From positions 55,344-119,343 of the forward strand of contig CAUYLG010013672.1 in the NCBI GenBank assembly GCA_963573385.1: a stretch of DNA of 64,000 nucleotides, given 5' to 3'. The stretch's first letter is position 1; every line of letters starts with the position of its first letter. The DNA is from Cacajao melanocephalus (lineage: Eukaryota; Chordata; Mammalia; Primates; Pitheciidae). Of the stretch, positions 24,656-37,079 are shown in pieces. Made by a program: the position numbers and the translations under genes. The notes beneath the pieces are model-generated. The model searched no databases. It had not been told where the DNA came from and saw nothing but the letters and a program-made list of their open reading frames with translations.

Positions 24656-25337
24656 CTACCGAGATGCAAGGGCAGGAAACATAGATCCCCATCTCTCAAT
24701 CGGAGGAACGGCAATTAATTCTGTAGCCCTTTTTCAAAACTACCACCGGATAATTTTCAGAAGTCTCTGCCCCTTATTTTAATCAATCTATACAATAACA
24801 GCAGTCTAATGACTCCAGGAAACCAGGCATGAACTCAGCTATCTGTATCACCAAAGGAGTGCCCAGGCAACAGCGCTCCTTTCCCCATCACCTCACAACC
24901 AACACAGCTGAGGATCACAGCACCTGCTTGGCACCTAGTGCCAGCCCTGGACGTTCCTCTGCCAACTGGCAGGACTCACTGCGGCTATTTATAAAACCCA
25001 GACACAGGGACTTGGAGATTCATCCAACATTATCTAAACTAGCTATAGGATACATTCCATTAAAAAAAAATCTCAGAGATGCTAAAGTTATGATTTTCAC
25101 CAAAGAAGTAAAAATGCCAAAGTCACAGCAGATCTTCAGAAAATTTTGGGTGTCAGACCTAGAAGGAATAAAAGATATCATAATTACTCAGTAAAAGAAC
25201 ATATACAAAGTTATTGTCATAACTGTATTAAATGAGGGTAAGTAATAACTTTGTAAGAGCCCAAGGCCAGAAAATCAGAACTTCAGAAATATTGTTTCCA
25301 CGGCCTGAAACCAGCAGAAATACTATGTGCTCCAGAG
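24656..25337. other. Unique sequence, nothing recognised
   Basis: The 121-residue plus-strand frame at 24829-25194 has no domain I recognise. Confidence 0.45.
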
Positions 25338-25545
25338 ACAAGCACTGCCCAATTGAACTTTATGTTATGATAGAATGTTCCATATCTGTGCTGTCCAATA
25401 TGGCAGGCACTGGTCACAGGTGACTGCTGAGGACTTGAAAAGTGGCTAGTGCTACTCAGGAACTGAATGTTGAATTCTACTTAAATTTAAATAGCTATAT
25501 GTGCCTAGTGACCACAGTATCAGAAAAGACATATCTAGACTTTTT
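25338..25545 (+). mobile_element. hAT-type MER element
   Basis: 'ctgtgctgtccaatatggca', 'ggacttgaaaagtggctagt', 'gaactgaatgttgaattcta' and 'aaatttaaatagcta' belong to a common mammalian hAT MITE with internal symmetry. The exact MER name is not certain. Confidence 0.65.
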
Positions 25546-28060
25546 TCAATGTAATACTTTAATTAGGCAGCGTGGCTTTAGATCTGGCAAACACTAGGTA
25601 AGGTAGACTAAGAAATCCAAAGTGGACCTGTTTTCAATGTCGGGGTGAACAACATCCCTGGCGACCTATCATCTTGCTTGAAGAACTAACTGAGGAGACC
25701 TGGATACGAATTATCACCATTTAGAGCACATATCACCAGTAAATTTGCCCAATTTCCTTCCCACTAGGAGCTACAGGTTAACTTTTCAAGAGATAGCTGT
25801 CTAGAAATTCTCTAAAGCAACTGCTACCTAAGGTTTGTGTTTCTTTTCTTAGTAAGGCAAAAAAGTCAAAGGGAAGTTCATTTGCTTATTTGTAGCCAAC
25901 AATATAAAATCTTAGACTGTGAGAGCTTATTTGGAAGATCCAGAAGTAATAGGAGAGGTGAACTTGACCAAGACGCACAATAGTTTCTCTGAAACTTGGC
26001 CCTGTGTCCAGAAATGGTGTTTTACCACTGTCTGATTTTCCTTCTGCGTAGTAATATCTTCCTCTCTCCATCCCAACTGGCTTCTGAATTCCTAATGCAT
26101 ACAAAGTATCTCATAAACCATTAATCTCTCAGAAAAAAGAAAACATGCAGTATTATCCTTGGTCTGGGGGTTGGTGGAGCTTTCTTTCCAAGTCAGTAGT
26201 AAAATGGTGGGCCGCTTCCTAACTCAAGCAGTTTCTAGTCATCTGTGGTGCATACATCAGTGACCACAAAACTTATAGCTGAGGATTTCATGTAAGCCAT
26301 GGTTCACATGACTTCCCAGTATGGGAGGAATATTCCCACAGAACCAATTGCCAAGAAGGCTAACAGTTGGCCATTTTGCACAAGCATCCTTAAAGTTTTA
26401 AATCAGGAGGTATTGAAGATAATCTGTAAGAAGTTGACTACCACCCCCCACAGACACACCAATATATTTGGCAGCTGAGACATAATAGAGAGTTGTTATT
26501 CTGAGACCACACAAAAGATTTTCATGGGAATGTAAGCCTTGGGGATCAAATTTCCACTCAAGCAGCCAGCAAAGCTGCTTTGCTTCTCATCAAAGAGTTA
26601 CGCTGAAGGAGATACCTGGCAGTCAATTTTAAGCTAAGCCTCCTGGGAACTCCAGTTCAACTAGACATTCGGCTACTAAAACAAAATAATAGGACTCATA
26701 GAAAAAAGGATAAGTTAATCGGTAAGATTTTCTCAATTTTAGGGTTTTCTCTTAGAAATGTTTCTTAAATGTAGGATATATGTCATGTTTATTTAAACTT
26801 GAATCTAATATAAGATGGCATTAGATTCAGCACCAAAGGATAAAGTAATATCTCAACATGTTATAGTGAGCCACAGACTAGTACAGTTTCCTAGTGCCAT
26901 GCCCCTTGATAGGTCTGAGAACCAGTGACCTGACATAAACAGTGCCCACATGTCATATCCCTACTCAGCAGTTAAATACCCAGAAATAGCTCATTCACTC
27001 AGGTGGGCATGTCACTTCTCCAACATTTGCCTGGCCTAAGGGTCCTGATGTGGCCTCACCTCCTATAGAGATTTTGGTCATAAGATGAGAACATTGGTTT
27101 CAGTAAGTGGGATATAATTGGAAAAAGCTCTGCTCAGAAGGAAAGATCAGAATTCTAGGCCTAACTCTGCCTGTAACCACCAGAAGAGTTTTAGACAAAT
27201 CTAACTATGTTTCATCATCATCACCATCATTACTACTATTTAAAAATATAATCTTCTGCAGTGGAAAATAACACTGAGTAGAGAAAATATAATCTACAAA
27301 AGAAAAATCTGCACCCATATACAGATGTTTATGTATTTTTTAATGGTTAGTGGTCTTAATACAAATATTTTTGATGTGTTTGCTTCTGTTAAAACTAGAA
27401 AAGTAAACTCATAATAAATTCTGACGGGTATAAATGAAACATTTAAACTTAAAATGGCAAGTTTTAATACACCTACTTTCAATTTTTTATATTTCTCAAC
27501 TACTTGAATGTTCTAGAAAAATACTAATGTTCTAGAAAAAAATCATAGGAGTGCAGATTTTCCTTTTGCCTCAGGCTCTAAATATCTCAACATGGCACTA
27601 CCAGATCCTATCTTTGTTGAAAATTTTGATATTTTGTTGGCCACAAGTTTCCTTGCATTAGATTTTTGTTTTAAAAAATATTTAAAATATTGTATTAAAA
27701 CATGATTTATCTTAATTACTGAGTTCTTTTGGCTACTCCTCAATTCTGTGCCCAAAGCAAGTGCCCCTAGTCTCAGCCACAAGAGCTCAGTGTCAGCCCC
27801 GCTGGGGGAGGACAGAGAAGATATAACTGAACATTTCCAGAATCCACGAAGAAAACCGAGAAGGAAGAATAAATTCCAAGCAGAAATTAGTAACAAGAAA
27901 ATTACTCATGATGGCGAAGTTGTGGAACCATCCAAGACACAGAGAAGAAAATAAATCATTCAGGAAGAAAAGACAAATCACCTGTAAACTGAAGTTTAAC
28001 TTCACATCATCAACTATATGATAAAAGAACTTCTCCATATGCCTAGAAAAAAAAATAAAC
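25546..28060. other. Long unique stretch, no gene seen
   Basis: No repeat or exon recognised. Small (CAT)n-like run near 27211-27233. AGAAAAATACTAATGTTCT occurs partly duplicated near 27512-27540. Frames at 27543-28062 overlap on both strands without a domain. Confidence 0.45.
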
Positions 28061-28061
28061 A

Positions 28062-29135
28062 TCTACCTAAAATTGTGTGTATAGTGAAGCAATAGTTCGA
28101 GAATAAGATCCAAATAAAGACATTCTTAGGACTACAGGCACACTAGTAAATATTCACTAAACTTGGGTATATACCCAAAGGATTATAAATTGTTCTACAA
28201 TAAAGACATATACACACGTATGTTCATTGCGGCACTGTTTACAATAGCAAAAACTTGGAACCAACCTAAATGCCCATCAGTGATAGACTGGATGAAGAAA
28301 ATGTGGCACCTTTACACCATGGAATACTATGCAGCATGTCCTTTGTAGGTACATGGATTAATCTGGAAACCATCATTCTCAGCAAACTGACACAAGAACA
28401 GAAAACCAAACACCACATGTTCTCACTCATTGGTGGGTGTTGAACAATGAGAACACATGAACACAGGGAGAGGAGCATCACACTCTGGGGTCTGTTGGGG
28501 GAGCTAAGGGATGGACAGCCAGGGGAGGGGAGGCTAGGAGGGATAACATGGGGAGAAATGCCAGTTGCAGGTGACGAAGGGACGGAGGAAGCAAACCACC
28601 TGGCCAAGTATGTACCTATCCAGCAATCCTGCGTGATCAACAAATGTACCCCAGAACCTAAAGTACAATAAAAAATAAATAAATAAAAAGAAACTCTGAA
28701 GGTATACTTTAGGCAGAAGATTCCAGAACAAAGGTCTGGAGTATAAAAAGGAATGGTGGGCAAATGTGATGAAAATGTGGGTAAATCAAATCAAACACTG
28801 CATGAAATAATGATTTTTTTCAAATCTCCAATTCTGGAGGACTAAAAATCAAGACTGAATTAAAACATTCGAAATTAAGTGCATCTAAGAGAGAATGGGA
28901 TAAGCAGAGTTAACATGTTTAAAGCCTAGTGTTGCTCCAGAAGAAGTAAAGATATTGATTAATTTCAGACATTTTAAAGTTCATTAAGTATATTAATCGA
29001 CATTTCTGTAATGTGCACTAAAATGAGAAGAAATAGAGTGCAAAACTTCTAAAGCAATTGAAGGAATTTTTTTCAAAGATGAAGAAAAGCATTACAGGAA
29101 AAAATGCAAAAAAAAGATCAAGAAAGAAAGACCGG
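28062..29135 (+). mobile_element. Old L1 (L1M) split by a younger L1
   Basis: The left part (28062-28160: 'aaataaagacattcttagga') and right part (28690-29135: 'aggtatactttaggcagaag', 'aatgtgggtaaatcaaatca', 'attaatttcagacattttaa', 'atagagtgcaaaacttct') are consecutive pieces of an old L1 3' region. The L1PA-like element between them therefore landed inside it. Confidence 0.6.
28161..28690 (+). mobile_element. 5'-truncated L1PA-like 3' end
   Basis: 'gggtatatacccaaaggatt', 'caatagcaaaaacttggaac', 'atggaatactatgcagcatg', 'gttctcactcattggtgggt' and 'gtaccccagaacctaaagta' with an A-rich AATAAATAAATAAA tail identify a primate L1 3' end of about 530 bp. The 165-residue minus-strand frame here is an antisense artefact. 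Confidence 0.95.
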
Positions 29136-29359
29136 ACAAACAGCATCCGTAACATTAGGCTATAGATGGCATCGTCAGCAGCAGACAACCACACAGCCAC
29201 ACAAATGAAGGAACTTTGGCCACTCGAACAAAATGAGAGGCTCTCAAAAACAATGCCGAGGGGAAAAGCAAGACCCGAAGCATATGTGGAGTAGGAATCA
29301 AATGTTAAAGTTAGCATGTGTCTCCTCTGTACATAGCACAACCTCATACACGATATTCT

Positions 29360-29700
29360 GCCTATTGCAATCAGCCATCCAGGGGTATGGTTAGGATGCA
29401 TCGGCACTGAACTGAACAGGACTGAATATGCTAATGAGGGACACATACATATGTAAACAACCTATAAATAAAAGCAAGATCACAAGAAACACAATGTCCA
29501 AAACAGTGGTTAACTCTGGGTGGAAGTAGACCCCGGGGATCACAGCAGGGAGTGGAGGCCCACAGGGACTGCAGAGGACATGATAATATTCCAATTCTGA
29601 ATCTGGGTGGTGCATATAGGATCTCATGCATTTGTCGGTCTTCTTATTGTAAAAATTATTTTGCATTTATTTACATTTAAAATTTTAAAATTAAGAAAGA
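29360..29700 (+). mobile_element. Probable old L1 3' UTR
   Basis: 'caaaacagtggttaactctg', 'gcccacagggactgcagagg', 'ttctgaatctgggtggtgca' and 'ttttgcatttatttaca' fit an L1ME-like 3' end. It may continue the split L1 upstream. Confidence 0.5.
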
Positions 29701-31268
29701 CACGGGCATTATGAACAATAATGTCTTATAGTATGGTTCCTTAAGAACCATTTTGTAATATGAAAGGTTAAAATGCAAGCAAGCTTTGGAGAAAACCAAA
29801 TGTCTCTGGGAAGTCTCGGGAGACCTTGGGAAATAACTTTATCTCTGAGCTCACATTTTCATCCGAGGAAACCCCCAACCCCTGTTAAGTGAGATGATGT
29901 GTGAAAAGGCATGCAGCACAGTTGACACGCGGTTAGTCCCAAGCGAAAGGTAGCTTTAGTAGCAGTACCAGTAGGATGAGGATTTTCTCCACATTGGAAC
30001 ACCCAGGCCCACCCTGTGTATGTCTGTGGCTCTATACACAAGTTTGATGCCTGGCATTTAGAGGCATTATTGCACTGGCTGATAGTGCAATTTCAAGCAG
30101 CCAGGCACCCAGATACTCTGGCTAAATGAAAAAGTCAGCTTTCTCCCTTCTGTGCTCATGCTGCCACACTGGGATTCTGTGTTCATTCCTGTCCACCCCA
30201 CCACCCAGCCTGGTAATTAGCACACTAACTTCATCATCACACATCTCAATGCTTTTAAAAAATTATACCATGAAGAAATGATAATTCCCTCCAACTTGGC
30301 CACGACTCTGAGTCCTGAGACGTAGTAACTTGAGCTCCAGCTGCCTGACCCAGGCTGACATCCACATCTGTATGTATATAGCCACTTGCAGAGTTCCATT
30401 AGCTGTTGGTTCATTGCAAAGCATTGCATGCCATTCTATCTCCCCACCTTAATAATGCTTCACCCCAGACGTGCTGTGAATAAATCAAGTCTCGCTCTTT
30501 CATTGCCCAGGTGAATTAATTTAAAGGGGTGCCTACTGATGCATAAATCTGATCTGTCACAGTTATTTATGCATAACCCTGCAGGCTTTAACCTGATGGA
30601 GGTGGGTAAAGAGCAGGTAATGCACAGCTATCATGCTGATGAGTACTCAGCTGAATACGGGGGACTTCTGAAGAGCTCTAAAGTGTTCCGTCTGAGCAGC
30701 TGTCTCTTCTCTGATACTCTGCTGTGATGCTATGACCACTTTGGTCTCTCTAGACTTCCAGCCTCATCTCTTCAACTCTGGGAGTCTACCAGACTCTCTC
30801 TCTGTCTCCCAACTTTCCAGCCATCCTTCATCCTTCAGAGTGACCCCCTCCTCTGTTTTGCTGCCTTGAAACTTTCTTCAGGCAGTAAGCTGGGGTAAGA
30901 ATGGCTCTTGCTTTATCTATTCCCAGTCTTTCCTGGTGTCCAATGCCTTGAGAAGCATTTTTCATATTCTATCCATTTTTGTAGTTGTTTCAGGTGGCAG
31001 GGGAAATCTAGTCCATCTTGTCTGAGAGTGAAAGTTGCTTTCATTGATTTTTTTCTGACTATTGTAGCCAACTGGTGATTGTAATTGACAAATGAGTGTA
31101 CCTCTCTCATGAATGTTGATTGGTAATTTTGTTTACATTAACAAGTGAGACAAAAGTGACACAAAGCTATATATTGGCATATCATGTGTTCATCAATGAG
31201 GGATTTCTTTGCTCACTTGAATAATAGTTTTAAAATATTGGGAATACGTTTCTTTAAGTTTTGTGCTA
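29701..31268. other. Unique stretch; possible conserved noncoding segment
   Basis: No repeat recognised. The part at 30200-30640 is repeat-free and carries several homeodomain-like TAATTA/AATTAATTTAAA words and two ATGCATAA octamer-like words. This is only suggestive of a regulatory element. Confidence 0.35.
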
Positions 31269-31269
31269 T

Positions 31270-31775
31270 TTGCAATGTAACAAATAAGACATGTTAGACT
31301 TCTAAGTTTAACATGCCATATTGGCATTTTCTTATGTCTAGCTAATCAACAAAACAATAAATCAAAACCTGATTTGCAGCATTTGCTGATTTTCATGGTA
31401 TAAATAGTCCCACCATGGATGATTTCAAACTTCTGATGTGATGGAGATGGGAAAAGAAGCTCAGTGGTCACCATCACATAGATATTTCCACCATACAGGT
31501 GCCATAGACATAAATAACCCCAAGAGCACAAATTATAGCAGAATAATTAGGAAGTAGTGAGTGATGAGTATTTATGTCCTTTATTTTTAATATGACAGAT
31601 TTAGTTGTAAGTTCTTACAATTTAATTTTTAATAATGGCTTGCAAAACTCCTGAAGATTTTAAAAAACAGCTCTTAACCAGTAAAAGCTGGGCTTGCCCA
31701 TCGCTGGATGGAGCCTCTGACTGGGGCCTCAGGTATGCGTCATCACACAGGTAGGTGGGACCCACTCAGCTGTGG
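31270..31775 (+). repeat. Unnamed dispersed repeat, copy A
   Basis: Aligns in the same orientation with 40945-41435. Shared landmarks: 'cctgatttgcagcatttgct' against 'ccttgatttgtagcacttcc', 'tggtataaatag', 'gatgatttcaaacttctgat', 'gcagaataattaggaagtag' and 'aatttttaataatggctt'. The layout suggests an old MER-type DNA transposon, but I cannot name it. Confidence 0.55.
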
Positions 31776-31924
31776 GGACGGGAATGCTTGTTGCTGCATC
31801 TTGCAGAGGATTTATTTGCCAAATGGAGAATGTGAACAAGAGCAAACTGTTCAGGGCAGCTGTTCATATGGGAATGAGCAGGGATATTGATTCCAATTTT
31901 GAACTCCCCTGGTTCTGAGTGGGT

Positions 31925-32130
31925 ATCAGGATAGCTTCATGACTTTGAAGTCATGGACTTTGGGCCAAAACATCTGGGTTCAAATCTCAGTCTCATTATT
32001 TAACTAGAGTAGCCCAAAGCTCGTTATTTAACTCTTCATGCCAATAGAGCCTAATCTCATAGAGTGTTGGTAAGATGTAATTACATTAATGCATGTTAAA
32101 TCCTGAAAAAAGGGCCTGGTGTGGAGTAAC
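31925..32130 (+). mobile_element. MIR SINE
   Basis: 'catggactttgggccaaaac', 'atctgggttcaaatctcagt', 'ctcatagagtgttggtaaga' and 'gggcctggtgtgg' are consecutive MIR phrases. Confidence 0.7.
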
Positions 32131-33084
32131 CACAGGGGGAAAAAGTAGCTAGTGTTATTGTTACTTTTAAACAGTGCCGTCCCAGAGAAAGTCCTTTCCA
32201 TCAGCACTTTGGATTCATCCTGATTGATCTGGTGCTCACTTGAATTTCTAAGAAACTCTACATAGCACGTAAATGCCATGTCCTCTCCCCTAAGAATACC
32301 CAGAAAGTGAATCCATCTCAACAGGACAGCAGCATGGGCAGCAGGGTGGTAAAGCAGGCTCATACAGGTGAACTTCTTCTGAATCTTCATTTGGAGACAT
32401 CATCACATTGGCAGCTTAAAGTGCCATGATGGCAATGTTTATACCATGGAAATTGTCAAATACTACAAATCAAGACATTTTCTTCCAGAGAGATGGTTGT
32501 TAAACATTTATCAGCACCTCACTACTCCTTCTTGTAGCCTTTTTGACCTAAGCAGTTTAATTTGTTTAATAGAAGGGATGTATTGTACTTTGCATGGAGA
32601 AAATCAATCTTTCTCCAGCAAGGCATTAAGGCATTAAAGGAAATATCATAGCTTGTTGAATTCTATTACCAGAACATGTTCCTACAAAAGGAATGAACAA
32701 AATTAGCCCGATGCAAACAGTTTCTCAGGGTAGTTTTGGGAACAGGTACACAAATTCAAGATAACCTCATTCCTAATGCATTGCCATTAATATTGGCTTC
32801 CCTGGAACTTAGCAATTTACAGAGTGCAACTTGGAATGATACAGAGCCTTGCCTCCAGAGAGCTCATGAATAGAGCACAACATTTAGGTACCAACTCCAG
32901 CTTTCTGGGCCCTTCCATAGATGGATGGCCCCTACCATGCACCCCATGTGAGGAAAGTGAGGTCCAGAGGGGAGAAAACCATGGTGAGATCCCCAAGTCC
33001 AGCTGAGCAGCCCAAAACAGAAGTAGAAGTAATCTTCAAGATAGTGATTGCTTCTCATGTTTAGCTAGAGTGGATTTCTAGAAG
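32131..33084. other. Unique sequence, nothing recognised
   Basis: The 120-residue minus-strand frame at 32028-32390 includes MIR sequence and has no domain. Confidence 0.45.
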
Positions 33085-33650
33085 GTGGACCTAAGGCCAA
33101 TGCATGATGTAGAAGATTGGATTATTGACCCCAGTTCTTCATCCCTCTCTGTATTCATGTCCTTTACTACATGACTTTGCAATCTCTCACAGAAAGAGGC
33201 AATCATTTCCCTAGCCCTTTGACTTTGGGCTGGTCCATGTGACTTGCTTTAGCCAACAGAATGAGGTGGAAATTAGCCTTTGCCTCAGAAGACCTCACAT
33301 ATTTCCTTTTGTCTTGCTACAGCTCCACTATGACTATGAGAAGAACATGCCTGGCTAGCCCACTGGTATAAGCAGTATGAGAACATGGGGAACAGACACT
33401 CCAGCATCACAGCCTGGTGCCACCCCATCTCAGTCAACCTGCACACGTGGAGCAATAAGCTGAGCCACCCAGTCATACACAGTCTAGATCAGCCAAACCC
33501 CAGGCAACCCCAGACCGGAGAGTGAGCCCAGCTGAGACCCTCTGAGCCACCTGGCCCACGTGCATGCTCTTGCATGCCACCGAGACTTTTTAGTTGTTTT
33601 TTTCACAGTATTATTATAATAAAAGTAAGTTTAAAAAAAAAAGCTAAGAA
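33085..33650 (+). mobile_element. MLT1-like LTR
   Basis: 'gactttgggctggtccatgt', 'gacttgctttagccaacaga', 'atgcctggctagcccactgg', 'gagtgagcccagctgagacc' and a 3' part reading 'cgagactttttagttg' match an old MLT1-type LTR. The end is eroded. Confidence 0.6.
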
Positions 33651-34470
33651 GAAAGTTATTTTTCCCCCATTACAAGGAATACTTTCTTTAAAGTTGAAAA
33701 GAGTTTAAACCATGAAGACACTGAAGGTTTAGACTGCCATATGCATTTGTAATCTCCAACGCCCACTCATCGCCCGGGCCAGCATTGATGTTTAACGAAT
33801 GTTTCTGTATGTCTGTGTGTCAGGGAAGTGTTTTTACAAAAGCTGTATCCTGTAAAGTGCCTCACTAAATAATTTTCTGTCATTGGAAATAAGGTGGCAT
33901 CGGTTGTATTTCATCTCTAGAATATAATAAAAGACATTTTTTATTGAACAAATAAGTTAATTAGAACTCGTCCACATGAAAATGGCAAAAAGGTGACTCC
34001 AACTGGTTTGGTTTGCTGGCTTACAAATTTAGAATGTCTAAAGATAGAACAGGGTTGGACCAAGTGGTCAGGACTCAGACCCTGGCACCTGCTCCCATCC
34101 CTTGCCCCTGGCTCTGGATTGCTCTGTGTGGAAATCAGAGGTTTGCAGGAATTTAACCCTGTATTTCCTCCAGGACAATGGTCTAGCATTAACTAATTCA
34201 GTGTTTTCAATGACTTTATAGAACATAAGTACCTTGAATAATAATAATCAACTCTGTGTGTGTGTATGGTGTTTGTGTGTACATACTCAATTTTGGTTTT
34301 GATTCCTTGCCTATGCCAACTTTGAAGACACAAATTAGAAAGCCACAGATTAAGCAAGCACCAATAAGAGCAAAACTTGACAGCTTACAGCAACACAATG
34401 AAAGAAGCTGCAAAAAGCCCTATACACCAACTCAAAGACCCAGAACATGCAGCATTAGGGAGAACAAACA
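33651..34470. other. Unique sequence, nothing recognised
   Basis: A short TG run near 34253-34285 is the only simple-sequence feature. Confidence 0.45.
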
Positions 34471-34474
34471 CACT

Positions 34475-34600
34475 GTTTATCACACATTATTGACTTCCTA
34501 CCGTGTGCAACGCTCTTGGCTAAGTTCCCTAAGTGGTGTTATAGCACACGCCTGTCCTTGAGGAGTGTATAATCTAACACAAAAGATAAATCACCTCTTA
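34475..34600 (-). mobile_element. L2 3' end, inverted
   Basis: 'attgacttcctaccgtgtgc', 'aacgctcttggctaag' and 'cttgaggagtgtataatcta' follow the inverted L2 3' end order. Confidence 0.5.
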
Positions 34601-34764
34601 CAGATACTTACTGCTGACAAGGGAGGTCAGTCCTGCAAGAATATCAACCCCAAATTAAGTACTACCAGAGAACAGAAGGAGGGAGAGCAGGACCACTTTG
34701 CTATTTCACTGTGTGACGCTGGGAAAGTCACCTTTTATCTCTGGGCTTTATTCACTCACTCAGT

Positions 34765-34850
34765 CACTCATTCATTTATTCATTCAAGTAGTTATTGAGC
34801 ACCTGCTATGTGTCAGATAGGCCATGTGCTTGGCACTGCGATTTTTAAAA
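34765..34850 (-). mobile_element. L2 3' terminus, inverted
   Basis: 'cattcatttattcattcaag' followed by 'ttattgagcacctgctatgt' and 'gtgcttggcactg' is the inverted L2 3' terminus. The sequence just before it (34715-34760, 'gtgacgctgggaaagtcacc') looks like MIR. Confidence 0.7.
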
Positions 34851-35417
34851 ATCTAGGTTTGTTATCAAAATTTGAATTAGAGTTTCATGAAAAGATCTCC
34901 AAGGCTGAGATTTAGGGGCCAAGTTTGCAGATGGCAACCTGAAACTTGAGCTGTTTAAGACCCAGGTGACAGCACCTGTGTCACCAAAGCACAATACTGA
35001 TGATACCTCCATAGAGCTGTCCAGTGGGGTGGCCCTGACCAGCTCCCCACAGTGACCAACAATTATACCCTCTCCAACAGTAAGCTCCACACTCAATGGG
35101 AGTGTGGAGAAGTTTGGAGAAGTTTGAAATATATCCAGATTTTGCTTCTGGCTTTGTCAAAGAAACTGGACATTAAGAGCTTATGTGCCTTTTATTGGGA
35201 AAGCATAAAGAATGGGGCGTGGTGATTGGGCTATAAATGACTTTTGTGCTTCTGAAAATACTCCCCTAGTGAGGAACCCACCTCCAATCTGTCCAGTGGG
35301 ATAACTCAGAAATTGTAGCTCTGCCTCAAGCCGCTTTCTTTTATGCTCTGGGCTGGACCTTCTTTCCCTGCTCATGGTCTGTGGATAAGTGGGCTGACCT
35401 TGTGTCGTCTGCTTTGC
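34851..35417. other. Unique sequence, nothing recognised
   Basis: A local tandem 'gagaagtttg' pair lies at about 35107-35126. No exon or family recognised. Confidence 0.45.
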
Positions 35418-35423
35418 TTAGCT

Positions 35424-35660
35424 CAGTGTTTCTTAACACTGAGCTAATGGCACTAGGGCACGAATTAGAGCAGTGGCACTAGTGACATTTGGAGCTGGTT
35501 AATTCCTTGTAGTGGGGCTACCGTGTGCATTGTAGGATGTTTCATCATGTCAGTGTCTACCCACAAAATGCTAGTAGTACGCCCCCAAAATGCCTCCAGA
35601 CACTTTCAAATGTCCTCTTGGGTGTTAAATCATCCCAAGTTGAAAGGCACTAGCTTAAGG
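35424..35660 (+). mobile_element. MER20 (hAT) element with inner insertion
   Basis: 'cagtgtttcttaac', 'ggcactagtgacatttggag', 'gtgcattgtaggatgtttca', 'cctccagacactttcaaatg' and the 3' 'aagttgaaaggcacta' are MER20 features. About 36 extra bases near its 5' end contain an inverted copy of the flank (see findings). Confidence 0.8.
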
Positions 35661-36195
35661 CAACACAAAGAGGCCAGGGCAGTGTGTAGGATCTTACTAA
35701 GTTAGGACAAGTTAAAGCATTCACAGAGCACACAGGGCACAGGGCCCAGCTGCCGAGGTTGGCCACATGGTGTGGCCCCTGACTCTTCTTGTGAACCTGC
35801 TCTCTTGTTTAGGTAACCGCCTTCCTGCTGGATTTGCTTGTGCAGGCTTTCTGGCTGTTTTCATCTTTCCCACAAGCCAGGGAACCTTTGAGGTGCTGGA
35901 CATGGGAGGCCTGACTTGTGATTCAGGAGCCTCAGTTCTTCCTTATCAAATGGTACCTCCTCCCTGTGTCTCTGTCCCCCCATCCCTAGAGTGCCACTGC
36001 CTTGTCATTGTCATGGCAAATTACCCGGTGTCATCCAGAAAATCCAACCGATTGGAAACTCAGTTCCTTTCTTGTGCAGTAAGCAAAATAAGAACCACTG
36101 TCAGTGGTTTTAGGTGAGGGCTCAGTGATACGATAGCCAAAGAGGGGCAAGCAAAACCCCAAAAACCCATGGGGGCTGCAGGAGCAAGGACTCTA
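35661..36195. other. Unique sequence, nothing recognised
   Basis: The 116-residue plus-strand frame at 35767-36117 has a hydrophobic start but no recognisable domain and no splice context I would trust. Confidence 0.4.
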
Positions 36196-36370
36196 AAGGC
36201 ACAGAGCTAAGTTAAAATACAAACCCTGCCATTTCTGAGCTGCCTGACCTCAACCTCTAAGCCTCAGCTTCCTCATCCATAAAATAGAGATTAAAATATT
36301 ACCTACCTTCTTATCTCCTTAAATGCGAAGACTCAAATAAAGCCTGCAGGAACCCACCTGACTCACAGTA
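36196..36370 (+). mobile_element. MIR SINE
   Basis: 'aaatacaaaccctgccattt', 'ctgcctgacctcaacctcta', 'agcctcagcttcctcatcca' and 'taaaatagagattaaaatat' are MIR in order. Confidence 0.75.
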
Positions 36371-37079
36371 AAGACACACGCTCCACCCAAAAGTAGAAAC
36401 GTTCTTGGGAAGTGACTTGTAATCTGACTCTGTGCTTCCTCTCCTACCAAGCCCCACGTTTCTGGATGCCCTCCCTCGGCCCCCGGCGCCTCCCTTAGCA
36501 GTTGCTCTGGTATCAGCAACAGTGGGCAAAGGAGCTCAGGCCAAACTCACTGAAGGATTGTGCTCACCAAGCCCTGCCACTCTGGACATTTCTGTAAGCT
36601 GTCTGTGTCTGATTCTTCTTGAGAGATGAGAACTAAGAAAAGTTCCTGGGTAGCATGTGACAGAGGGTTCTGAAGTCTCAGGACACAGTAGACAGCGAAG
36701 GGTTCTGAAGTCACAGGCAATGTGGAATTTCTCTTAATTTGTTTGTAAGTTACTCTAAAGCCAGAAAACGCTGTCCCTGGAACCTCCGCCTTCAGGGAAG
36801 CTTCTGGTTTTGACATTCTGTCGGCACATGCTCATCGGTCATTCAGGCAGCAGCTAATGCACACTTACCCCCGAGCTAGGGCCAGTGCAGGGGCAGAAAG
36901 TGCGCTGTGGCCTCTGCCCACAGTGAGCTCAGAGACCAGCCAGCAGCAGGCAGAATGCCTTCCATCTACCTTCGCTTCACCCAGCCTTTAGGCGCTCTGA
37001 GCACACAGCCACCTGCCCCAAAGGCAGCAGGCTCTGGCTGCTCAGAGACCTACCAGGCCACCTCTGTGAACACCCTGTC
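36371..37079. other. Unique sequence, nothing recognised
   Basis: GAAGTC.CAGG phrases repeat near 36670 and 36707 (GAGGGTTCTGAAGTCTCAGG / AAGGGTTCTGAAGTCACAGG), a local 40-bp spaced duplication. No gene is seen. Confidence 0.45.

Noticed and set aside
28266..28763. 165-residue minus-strand frame
   Set aside because: It is antisense to an L1 3' end.
29018..29446. 142-residue minus-strand frame
   Set aside because: It overlaps old L1 sequence and its Phe/Leu-rich composition follows from A-rich DNA on the plus strand.
35767..36117. 116-residue plus-strand frame with hydrophobic N-terminus
   Set aside because: No domain or gene context, and a shadow frame exists on the other strand.
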